Assembly (NCBI GenBank): GCA_040219295.1
Contig: JAVJST010000005.1
Coordinates: 744,001-808,000, forward strand
Direction: 5' to 3'
DNA length: 64,000 nucleotides
Source of the DNA: JAVJST01 sp040219295
Lineage (GTDB): Bacteria > Pseudomonadota > Alphaproteobacteria > Rhodospirillales > Casp-alpha2
The translations under genes and the position numbers were made by a program. Below are positions 7,565 through 15,320 of the stretch, one piece after another. The first letter of the stretch is position 1. Each line of letters begins with the position of its first letter. Under the pieces are notes generated by a model. That model ran no database searches. It worked only from the letters and a program-made list of their open reading frames with translations, and was not told the origin of the DNA.

Positions 7565-8806
7565 ATGGGTAGGCGGATGAACAGGTTGTCGGCGCGCACG
7601 GTCCAGGCGACCAACCGACCGGGACGCTACGCCGACGGTGGCGGACTCTATCTCCAGGTCGGCCCCACCGGCGGCAAGTCGTGGCTGTTTCGCTACATGA
7701 TCGACGGCAAGGCCCGTGAGATGGGCCTGGGGGCCGTCCACACCCTGTCCCTCGCCGAGGCCAGGGTCCGCGCCGAGGCCTGCCGCAAGCAGAAGCTCGA
7801 CGGCGAGGATCCGATCGATGCCAGGCGCAAAGAGAAGCGCCGCCGCGTCGTCGAGGACCGGGTCACGCCGACGTTCTCTGTGTGCGCCCAGGACTACGTC
7901 GATACCCACCGTCACGGCTGGAAGAGCGCCAAACATGCCGCGCAATGGGGCAGCACGCTCGAGGCCTATGCCTACCCGGTAATCGGCGAGCTCGGCGTCG
8001 ACCAGGTCGACACCACGGCGGTGCTCGAAGTGCTCGAGCCGATCTGGGTGACGAAGACGGAAACCGCCAGCCGGGTCCGCGGCCGCATCGAGAACATCCT
8101 CGACTGGGCGGCGGTGCGCGGCTACCGGAGCGGCGAGAACCCCGCCCGCTGGAAAGGGCACCTCGACAAGATCCTGCCCGCCAGGACCAAGGTGCAGTCG
8201 GTCAAGCACCATGCCGCACTGCCCTACAAGGCGATGCCGGCATTCATGGCCGACCTCGCGCAGCGGGAAGGGTTTGCCGCACTGGGGTTGAAGCTCCTCG
8301 TGCTGACGGCAACCCGAACCAACGAGGTCCTCAAGGCCCGGTGGGACGAATTCCAACTCGAGGACGCCCTCTGGATCATCCCCAAGGAGCGCATGAAGAT
8401 GGGGCGGGAGCACCGCGTGCCGCTTTCCCAGGCGGCGCTCGAGCTCGTTGGCGGGCTCGCCGCGGTCCGGTCGGGCGAGTACGTGCTGCCGGGCGCGAGC
8501 GCCGGACGGCCGCTCTCCAACATGGCGTTCCTCAAGCTCCTCGAGCGCATGGGGCGGGGCGACCTGACGGCGCACGGCTTCCGCTCGACGTTCAGGGACT
8601 GGGCGGCGGAGACGACCAACCACCCGAGGGACGTCGCCGAGATGGCGCTCGCGCATACCCTCGGCAACAAGGTCGAGGAGGCCTACCGTCGGGGCGACCT
8701 GTTCGAAAAGCGCCGGCTCCTGATGGAGGACTGGGGGCGGTTCTGCCTGTCCGACGTGGCGCCCGCCGCCGGCAACGTGGTGTCGCTACGGCCGCGTGGC
8801 GAGTGA
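7565..8806 (+). CDS. int: P4-type tyrosine recombinase (site-specific integrase)
   Basis: 413 residues. The N-terminal DUF4102-type arm-binding domain has the family pattern NRPGRYADGGGLYLQVGPTG, KSWLFRYMIDGKAREMGLG and LSLAEAR. A core-binding SAM-like domain covers about 100-190. The catalytic domain shows Arg in TATRTNEVLKARW, H-x-x-R in AHGFRSTFRDWAAE, His in ALAHTLGNKVEEAY and the nucleophile Tyr in the same segment (EAYRRGD). All needed residues are present, so it should be active. It starts 154 bp inside the left att copy and reads into the island. The ATG at 7565 follows a GGGGGT stretch. Confidence 0.95.
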   Translation: MGRRMNRLSARTVQATNRPGRYADGGGLYLQVGPTGGKSWLFRYMIDGKAREMGLGAVHTLSLAEARVRAEACRKQKLDGEDPIDARRKEKRRRVVEDRVTPTFSVCAQDYVDTHRHGWKSAKHAAQWGSTLEAYAYPVIGELGVDQVDTTAVLEVLEPIWVTKTETASRVRGRIENILDWAAVRGYRSGENPARWKGHLDKILPARTKVQSVKHHAALPYKAMPAFMADLAQREGFAALGLKLLVLTATRTNEVLKARWDEFQLEDALWIIPKERMKMGREHRVPLSQAALELVGGLAAVRSGEYVLPGASAGRPLSNMAFLKLLERMGRGDLTAHGFRSTFRDWAAETTNHPRDVAEMALAHTLGNKVEEAYRRGDLFEKRRLLMEDWGRFCLSDVAPAAGNVVSLRPRGE

Positions 8807-8945
8807 TCCGGGAGGCGATCGAAAGGGTTTCATCTTTCGAAGATGAATTCCTTGTAAGACCACCGAATTTTTCGCTTCACATCTCGTCGTTTCTTGTTCA
8901 TATGAATTGGCGGTTCCAAACAACGACGGACGTCGAGGAGTCGCC

Positions 8946-9134
8946 ATGGACAAGCACAATCTGACGGTTTCCGAGTTCTGCCGCTGGGCGAACATCAGCC
9001 GTTCCACACTCTACAAACTGTTCGCAGAACAAGACGGTCCCACGGTCATTCGCATCGGTAGGCGGGTGTTGATACCTGTCGGCGCAGCCGAGAACTGGAT
9101 GCGGCAGCGAGAAAGCGTCTTTCAACCGGGCTAG
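8946..9134 (+). CDS. AlpA-like helix-turn-helix regulator (probable excisionase/activator)
   Basis: 62 residues. A MerR/AlpA-type helix-turn-helix is visible: TVSEFCRWANISRSTLYKLF, then a wing with TVIRIGRRVLIPVGAAENWM. Proteins of this size beside P4-type integrases usually act as directionality factors or activate int. The frame is open 13 codons upstream, but the ATG at 8946 has a GAGGAG ribosome site five bases ahead and begins MDKHNLTVSEF, so it is preferred. It lies 139 bp after int and just before the repeat array. Confidence 0.8.
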   Translation: MDKHNLTVSEFCRWANISRSTLYKLFAEQDGPTVIRIGRRVLIPVGAAENWMRQRESVFQPG

Positions 9135-9374
9135 CCGGCAAGAGTCGTCGATCGAGTACCTTATGGCGGTGTCATGAGCACCGCCATGTCTGCGGATTTC
9201 CTGCATCCGCAAGACCACGGCAGACAGCAAGTTGTTTTGTACAGCCTGTATGCCTTGTCATCCCAAGACAGATGATCTTGTTGCAGTACGCGCAACGTTG
9301 ATCCGGTTCAGGATCAACGATCAGCATTGCCGTGTCTGAATCGGTCTCGACCCTGAATGGGTGACTGCCGTTGT

Positions 9375-9714
9375 GAGGACAGCGAGGACAGATGAGGACA
9401 GATAAAAAAAGTATCTGTCCTCACCCTAACCCATTGGGGTTGCTCATGATTCCGGTGTTTGAGGACAGATGGACGGCAAAATCGCCAACTAATACTCGCT
9501 CCAGAAATCACATCCTCTTTTATCACTCTCTTTTTTTTCTATAATAATTAGTAAAGTATCTGTCCATCTGTCCTCATCACTTCATAAGTGATTGAGTTTA
9601 TTACATAAAAGTGATGTGGACGGTTATTCTGTCCTCTGTCCACTACAATATTCCTATTTTGCCAAATCACCCTGCGCTTTCAATGACTTAGCTTGAGGAC
9701 AGATGAGGACAGAT
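9375..9714. repeat. iteron-like array of GAGGACAGAT repeats around an AT-rich core
   Basis: Exact GAGGACAGAT copies occur at 9384-9393, 9394-9403, 9461-9470, 9695-9704 and 9705-9714. Exact inverse copies occur at 9413-9422 and 9566-9575. Partial copies are at 9375 (GAGGACAGC), 9558 (ATCTGTCC) and about 9628-9640 (CTGTCCTCTGTCC). The copies at 9394-9404 and 9412-9422 form a perfect 11-bp inverted repeat with a 7-base A-rich spacer. Between the outer groups lies AT-rich, pyrimidine-tracted DNA (about 9510-9560). The layout is like a plasmid or satellite replication origin, but no initiator or primase gene lies beside it. I see no convincing gene in 9135-10020. Confidence 0.75.
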
Positions 9715-10020
9715 AACCCCCTCACCCCGCCCCCGCTTTTCATCGGCTGGGCCGACACGTCCAGAGGTGAGCGTGCTCAGGGGATGGAGTTCCGCAGAGC
9801 AACGGCGGCCGCGGGGTAACCGAGTGGAGCCAACGTCAGAAAACGGGTGAGCGTCCGTTCGTCTTGGGCATAGAAACTCTGCATATCAATCCAAAAATAC
9901 AGTAAAACTGTGTGATTCATAGGCACGCCCAGGGATTTCATGACCACGGCAGGCACCAAGTCAGCAAGAGGGTAGATTTTTGGTGTTCCACTGGGCTTCT
10001 AACAAGTTGGATGTTTGACG
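9715..10020. other. non-coding stretch between the repeat array and a small gene
   Basis: No coding region is supported here. A 60-codon minus-strand frame (9777-9959) has no clear ribosome site and no recognisable content. The stretch begins with a C-rich run and ends just before a GGAGG ribosome site at 10021. Confidence 0.5.
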
Positions 10021-10030
10021 GGAGGTTAAC

Positions 10031-10249
10031 GTGTCAACGAGCAAGGACGGTATCGAGACCAATACAGAGCTCAAATCAGTGACCCCATCCCCCCAAGCCT
10101 CATCTGAGGATGGTTCAGCGGTCGTCGTGAATGGCGTGACCTTCAAGCATCTCTCGCTGAAGGAAGCGCAGGAGCGCGGAATCGTGGAGACGGAAGTGGT
10201 TCACTTCATTCCTGCCGGAAGTGCGAAAAGACCAAAGCAAGGAAACTGA
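10031..10249 (+). CDS. small unrecognised island protein (72 aa)
   Basis: The GTG start at 10031 has a perfect GGAGG ribosome site five bases upstream (10021-10025), the main reason to accept this frame. The product is hydrophilic. A Ser/Thr/Glu-rich first third is followed by a short folded-looking segment (AVVVNGVTFKHLSLKEAQ, ERGIVETEVVHFIPAG) and a basic end (SAKRPKQGN). No known domain is recognised. It stands alone, far from the neighbouring operons. It could be a small regulator or a relic of a larger lost gene. Confidence 0.5.
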   Translation: MSTSKDGIETNTELKSVTPSPQASSEDGSAVVVNGVTFKHLSLKEAQERGIVETEVVHFIPAGSAKRPKQGN

Positions 10250-10895
10250 ACCGCCGGTCTTGGTGTCTGCCGAGGTCGGCCTCATGTCTACTGATACTTT
10301 GACTGAGATGACCGTCACCTGGGCCCTCGCCGAGGAGAGGTTTCGGTCTCCGCTCGTCACATCAAGGTGACTGCGTTCGTACCTCGGGAAGGCAGTTTTT
10401 CGTTTGAGATTGTCCACCAGTTTGGCATCAGTTGACCGTGGTCGTGGCGTCGACATATCTTTTTCTTGGTCTCGGCTCTGCCGGTGGTTTCGACGCCGCT
10501 AGACGAAGCCGGTAGCGTTCCCCCGGTGGCGGTATTGACCTTCTGGGTGTCCCCCGAGACCGACTCCAACTCCAAGCGACCATGTCGTCCTCGTTCACAG
10601 CGGCAGAATGCCTAGGTTGAGCGAGTTGATCGGTCAAATCGATGCGATCTCCTCGATCATGTTGTCATCTTAAATGGTCGAAATCGACAGAAGCTGTTGC
10701 GTTGCAACAATGGTTACGGGAATACATTAGCTAAGAATAGAAACGCCATTGGGTAGAGCTCTGCAGAGTATCGGACGAATCTTGGCCGAGCGAAGGCTTA
10801 GGGACGACACCATGCCTATGTCCGGTGTAGATTGGATAGAGATCATTGTCGGCAGTCACGACGCGAACGACTGACCTCGAAAGCGTACAGTCGAA
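10250..10895. other. 646-bp stretch without a supported gene
   Basis: Several short frames on both strands (up to about 110 codons) lack good starts, ribosome sites or recognisable protein content. Base composition is mixed and lower in GC than the core chromosome. It separates the 72-aa gene from the 3' end of the PLD gene and may be the decayed remains of island genes. Confidence 0.45.
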
Positions 10896-13358
10896 CTACG
10901 TTTGGTCGCTGCTGAATACCTCCTCAACCAATGCACAATGACCGGCTCGTATGGCAGCCGAGTCGAGGTGTAGTTCTTTCGAATACCGGTCGTTCATTCG
11001 GTTAATCACGTTCGTGATCTGGCCAGATACCAGCTCTTCCTTTGATGGCAACGTGAGGAAAAATATATTCCTGGCGAGGGACATAAGAAATTTACCGACC
11101 CGCTCGCGCTGGGGCTTCGAGATCGGAGCTAGAAGGCAGGCCTGGAGACACCAGTAGCAGGTGCCCCAGCATTCGTTGAAATCACCCGGTATCTGGTCGT
11201 GCTCGTTTCTGAGATGAAGCTGCTGGATTGCCGGGTTGCTACCGCCGAACATCGCAAACAGCAGTCGGCCCATCAGAATTGGCCAACTGTTCTGATCGCC
11301 TTCCACAGGCAGAACCCGGAGTGACGATTCATCTCCCTCATGCCCAATCTCGCTCATTGGCAATGGTGATGCTGTTGTGCTCAAGATCATCAACAACGCG
11401 CGCAGACGTATAAGATCGTAATTGGTCAACCTGCTGTTAGCGGCCAGGCGAGTCTTCAGGCCGTCTCGAAACCGTTCGACGGCTTTGACTAATTCAGCTT
11501 GTGTCGCCCGGCGTTGCTGACCCTGGCGATGCCGGTCTTGCTGATCCGACTCTTCCTCGGAGACCGCAGCCCGCGTTCCAAAATCCTGGCCGTTCACTAG
11601 GGCGCCTTCGGCATCGTCAGTCTCATCGCCGAGATCGAACGCATTCCCGTACGGCTCATTCTCGTTATCATTGTCTTCCGCATCATTTCCAAGGCCGATG
11701 ATACGGTTAAGAATGCTGCGGACGATAGCCACGTCGCTTCCCGCAAGGCTGTTATAGGCTGCAGTGCTGCCGGTCGTTCGCGGCCGACGGCCCGCGATGA
11801 ACTGTTCGTAAGTCAGGATGCGATAATGCGAAGGATCGCGATCGTCCCCGTTTTCGTTTCTACCCTGTGGGCGGGAAAGCGGTTCCTTAGGTGTCGACGG
11901 ATCGTGTTCGAGGCCTTCGAGTTCATCTAGCAATTCGAGAAGTGCAAGACTCGCGTCGGGGTCCACCTCAAGTTCTTCGATCTTCCGCTGGGGCCCGGAA
12001 CGTTGAGTCTCCCGGATCTCCATTCTGAGGCGGTCGACCCGGGTCACGATCGCGGGCGGCGACTCCCGGCCGTCCGAGAAGGTGATTCGGGCGAAGGCCG
12101 GATGTCGCTCAGTTTCGCTTAACTCATAACGCCGAGTCATGCCGCTGTGAGTGGTCAATTTCTTAAAGGTGCAAGCCAGCCCGCGAGCGCTCTCATCAAG
12201 CAACTCGATGGTGCAAGCGTCCGGATCGTTAACTGGTGGTGGATACCAATGTAACGTGTCGCCCTGGAGTTCGAATTGCCCCGCACCCGCCCGCTGCAAA
12301 TCCTCGAGTGGAAGGTCGTCTGCATATTCTGGTGGATCGAGAGCAGACGCCTGAATCGAGTTCTCTTCGGTTAAGATGTCCATCAGTTCGAGGGCTTCCA
12401 GCACACTACCCGCTGGCAAGCGCCGGTAAAGGCAGGCTTCAGCATTACTCCCAGCAAAGCCGGCGCCACCGAGCGCAGCGCGAGTACAGTTTGCGCTACC
12501 GATTAGCAGGTGATCAGCAGCGTCACCCTGCGCAAGAACCGCTTTCGCATGAATGAAACGTCCCGCACGGAAGTTTCCGCGATCGTAAAGCGTCAGACCC
12601 GATATGGCGTTGACCGCATCTTTTGGGAACTCCCGCGTTTCCGGATCGACAACTACCGCCGTTTCCGGCGCACCCAGACGCGTCGACAAATAGGCCAGGG
12701 CGCTTAGGTTTGGGTCCCAATAAGGGCTGATGACGACGAGCCGGCGAACCGCTTCGTCGATAATTCCCGCAAAGCGCTCCGCAATACCGTCACCTTGTCC
12801 GCTCGTCAGCAGTGCCGCCAAAGTCCCGTCCGCGAGAGAAACCAAGCCGGCGGTTCCCCCTGCGGCGTTGAGCCAGGGAGTGCGGGCCTCCATCCAAGAG
12901 CATTGGTTTGCGAGGCTTCGCTGATCGCCGTCGATAAAGGCGGAGACGAAAGCCCACGCCTGGGCAATCAGTGTCTGCGCGCCACCCCCCGTGTCGTCGC
13001 AGGTGATCGTATCCACCAGTTCCAGATTTCCTGCGAGACCCGAAGGCGTGAGGTTCGCCGAGCCGACGATCAGGCGGCCGCCGCGCCGGCCAAATTGAAG
13101 AAACAGTTTGGGGTGAAAGACGCCGTTCATGGTGACGCCGCTGACGGTATAGTGGGTCCCGGCCCGTTGGGGCAATTCCGAGGCGCCACCAAGCGCATGG
13201 GTCAACATCCGGCCATCGGTTATCAGCAAGTTGTTGCGGCAACCGGCACCCCGCAAACGTGCAAGCGCGATGCTTTCATAAGCATCGAAATCGATGCCGA
13301 ACGTCGTTGCGACGCATGTGTGATACCCTTTGTCCCCGAAGCGCTCGTAAAGTCTCAT
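10896..13358 (-). CDS. large two-motif phospholipase-D-superfamily protein, probable defence nuclease
   Basis: 820 residues. The first ~340 carry two PLD half-sites: H82-x-K84 with GSAN at 99-102 (FHPKLFLQFG, then LIVGSANLT), and H270-x-K272 with GSAN at 287-290 (IHAKAVLAQG, then LLIGSANCT). The usual Asp of HxKx4D is absent from both, as in several PLD nucleases. The remaining ~480 residues are unrecognised; they contain an acidic Asn/Asp/Glu-rich linker (around NDAEDNDNENEPYG) and a helical C-terminus. Its ATG overlaps the stop of the upstream gene by 4 bp, so the two are coupled. It is much larger than DrmC, the PLD protein of DISARM (from memory a few hundred residues). Known PLD relatives are nucleases or phospholipases; nuclease is the likelier role beside DISARM, but this is inference. 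Confidence 0.8.
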   Translation of the reverse strand: MRLYERFGDKGYHTCVATTFGIDFDAYESIALARLRGAGCRNNLLITDGRMLTHALGGASELPQRAGTHYTVSGVTMNGVFHPKLFLQFGRRGGRLIVGSANLTPSGLAGNLELVDTITCDDTGGGAQTLIAQAWAFVSAFIDGDQRSLANQCSWMEARTPWLNAAGGTAGLVSLADGTLAALLTSGQGDGIAERFAGIIDEAVRRLVVISPYWDPNLSALAYLSTRLGAPETAVVVDPETREFPKDAVNAISGLTLYDRGNFRAGRFIHAKAVLAQGDAADHLLIGSANCTRAALGGAGFAGSNAEACLYRRLPAGSVLEALELMDILTEENSIQASALDPPEYADDLPLEDLQRAGAGQFELQGDTLHWYPPPVNDPDACTIELLDESARGLACTFKKLTTHSGMTRRYELSETERHPAFARITFSDGRESPPAIVTRVDRLRMEIRETQRSGPQRKIEELEVDPDASLALLELLDELEGLEHDPSTPKEPLSRPQGRNENGDDRDPSHYRILTYEQFIAGRRPRTTGSTAAYNSLAGSDVAIVRSILNRIIGLGNDAEDNDNENEPYGNAFDLGDETDDAEGALVNGQDFGTRAAVSEEESDQQDRHRQGQQRRATQAELVKAVERFRDGLKTRLAANSRLTNYDLIRLRALLMILSTTASPLPMSEIGHEGDESSLRVLPVEGDQNSWPILMGRLLFAMFGGSNPAIQQLHLRNEHDQIPGDFNECWGTCYWCLQACLLAPISKPQRERVGKFLMSLARNIFFLTLPSKEELVSGQITNVINRMNDRYSKELHLDSAAIRAGHCALVEEVFSSDQT

Positions 13359-14947
13359 GGGTTCCGCAGGGCCTCTGCGCCATAATCGGTGAGCCCCTGA
13401 CCGCTGATGAGATGGATATCCTTCAGAAAAGTTATCGCAGGTCCGAGACGCGGATTGGTCAAAGCGGGACCGTCCTTTTCGCGGAGCCTGATGCGGCCTT
13501 CATCGCTCTCGATTAGGAACGTGTAGTCGCCATGCTGGAATTTTCGTGCAGCCACCCAAAGATGGCGCCTCAAAACGCGGTGTTCGATCAACTTAGCCAA
13601 CACGTGCTTGAAAGGAGACTCGCTATTTGCGTCGAGAAAGTAGGTCTCGGTCAGCAGTGTCTGAAAGGCTTCGGAAGTGAACCGCTCGAGTTCATCCTCA
13701 ACCGGATGATCTTCGTCGCGAACCCGGCGATGGAGAGTCGCTAGCAACAGAACCGCACACCAGACCGTCTCCGGCGGACACTCCGTTTCGTCACCGCGGC
13801 CCGCATTCTTCATAATTGCGGTGGACAGGGCCCATTCGGCCAGTTCGTCTTCGTCCGTATACGCGTTCGCAGCTAGTTGTACCTGATCCAGGAGATCGGA
13901 CCAGGTCGCGGGAATCGAATCGACATCCTCCAGCATTCGATCGACGCACAATGGTATCAGCCTGTTGAGAGCGAGGCCGCTCGGATAGGCAGCCAAGGTA
14001 TCGAGTGTGAACTTCAGCAGTGTTTCGAGAGCGATATGACACAGATCGTTCGCATGATAGACCCACCAGCGCTGTCGCTGTCGTTCCAGTTCCGGGTCTG
14101 ATAGCACGAGCGGATGATCTTGCTGGTCCTGCCCCGCATAGAGAATCCATCGTACTTCTTCCACATCGGGCTCGCGGCCTAGCAGGCCGGCAATGTTCAA
14201 CACCAGAAGGAGACTCTGTCGTCGCGACACGGCGCCCAGGTCGCCGGGGTCTAAGGGAGTCAGCAGTATCTCTTGATATAGCGCACGCTCGTCTCCAGTT
14301 AGCCCGATTTCAGACGGGACAATCGGCGTTAGCCTATCGAGTTCGTCCCGCATTACCACGCCACGCCCGATAACGTCCACGAACAGCTCAGCCACATCCC
14401 CCAGTTCCTCGGAGAAAGCTTGCGCGAGCCGGTCACCTACTGTGTTGCTCGGCACCGGGATCACATGCTCTGGACTTTCCCAGAAAATGCCAATAGCGAA
14501 GAGCTGGCTGCCATAGGCTGCACCATACGCGCCCCAAGCCTGCTTTAGATATGCGGTCTCGCTCCCGGGATCGGCCGCCGCCGCGATATCGATTGTTCGG
14601 CCGGTCGCTTCTTCATAGGCGTTGCCTGCCCACAGTATGCCTGCAACTCCATTCTGGTTGCCGGTGTGATGGGCAATCAAGGCATAGAGGGCCTCTGCAC
14701 GCCGGACAAACCGTTTCCAATCTTCGGGATTGTCGCTGGGCTCACTGAGTGCGTAGGTGCGGCACAGCCAGGCATAGAGCCCGTAGTACCGCATGCGCAG
14801 TGTCACGTTACTGATGCCTGGCAGATATCTCTGATAGAGATTGACGCTGCTATTCTGCATGCCAAGCGGATCGAGTCCGTTCTTCTTCCGATAGTCGGTC
14901 CAGGAAGGGTATTTGATCTCGGAGTGAATTGCTTCGTTACCCATCAT
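13355..14947 (-). CDS. unrecognised 530-aa protein coupled to the PLD gene
   Basis: I do not recognise a characterised family. Near the start is a striking segment, YPSWTDYRKKNGLDPLGMQ, then VNLYQRYLPGISNVTLRMRY and YGLYAWLCRTYA. It resembles in style the R-x-RY-x3-Y-x-W segment of DUF6361-like defence-associated proteins; that link is a weak inference. The rest is mixed helical, ending with a short winged-helix-like region (DYTFLIESDEGRIRLREKDG, then ITFLKDIHLISGQGLTDYG). No catalytic motif stands out. The frame opens 27 codons further upstream; the ATG pair at 14942-14947 after TTGAGAAA fits better. It is the first gene of a two-gene minus-strand operon diverging from drmD. Confidence 0.7.
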   Translation of the reverse strand: MMGNEAIHSEIKYPSWTDYRKKNGLDPLGMQNSSVNLYQRYLPGISNVTLRMRYYGLYAWLCRTYALSEPSDNPEDWKRFVRRAEALYALIAHHTGNQNGVAGILWAGNAYEEATGRTIDIAAAADPGSETAYLKQAWGAYGAAYGSQLFAIGIFWESPEHVIPVPSNTVGDRLAQAFSEELGDVAELFVDVIGRGVVMRDELDRLTPIVPSEIGLTGDERALYQEILLTPLDPGDLGAVSRRQSLLLVLNIAGLLGREPDVEEVRWILYAGQDQQDHPLVLSDPELERQRQRWWVYHANDLCHIALETLLKFTLDTLAAYPSGLALNRLIPLCVDRMLEDVDSIPATWSDLLDQVQLAANAYTDEDELAEWALSTAIMKNAGRGDETECPPETVWCAVLLLATLHRRVRDEDHPVEDELERFTSEAFQTLLTETYFLDANSESPFKHVLAKLIEHRVLRRHLWVAARKFQHGDYTFLIESDEGRIRLREKDGPALTNPRLGPAITFLKDIHLISGQGLTDYGAEALRNP

Positions 14948-15320
14948 TTTCTCAACGCTCGCGCATATCCTTAGGCGTTGTGCGAAATAGCACCGGTCAG
15001 CCCGCAGAACTCCATAACCCATCCTCAAATGGTGTTACGCGGCCCCTCAACCGGTTTGACCGTCTTGACCATTGGCTTTGCAGGCTGAAGAACTAAAACT
15101 CGAACGGTAGCTCCGGACCATGGGCCCATGAGGAAAAGTGCTGGAGACTTGCTAGGTAGCGATATGGGCCCTCGAAAAAAACTAGTGGTACATGGTGCTG
15201 GGTCTTTTTGGCCGCGGGTCTTTCCAGTGACCCCGACTTTATGGTTCATTCATACTAGACTAATGCGAGTATCTTTGTGACTAAAACTACCTTTGCCAAC
15301 ATCAGACGGATGAACAGCAA
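14948..15320. promoter_or_regulatory. divergent intergenic region between the PLD module and DISARM
   Basis: About 370 bp with no supported gene. It must hold the promoters of both divergent operons. A minus-strand frame at 15025-15249 has no clear start signal. No consensus -35/-10 pair stands out. The stretch just before drmD (15240-15300) is AT-richer than its surroundings. Confidence 0.45.

Noticed and set aside
9375..9714. GAGGACAGAT repeats as a CRISPR array
   Set aside because: Copies are 10 bp, occur in both orientations and at uneven spacing, with no cas genes.
10115..10456. 113-codon minus-strand frame near the 72-aa gene
   Set aside because: It overlaps the plus-strand gene that has a perfect ribosome site and shows no protein-like signature.
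15025..15249. 74-codon minus-strand frame between the PLD module and drmD
   Set aside because: No ribosome site and no recognisable content; it lies in the divergent promoter region.
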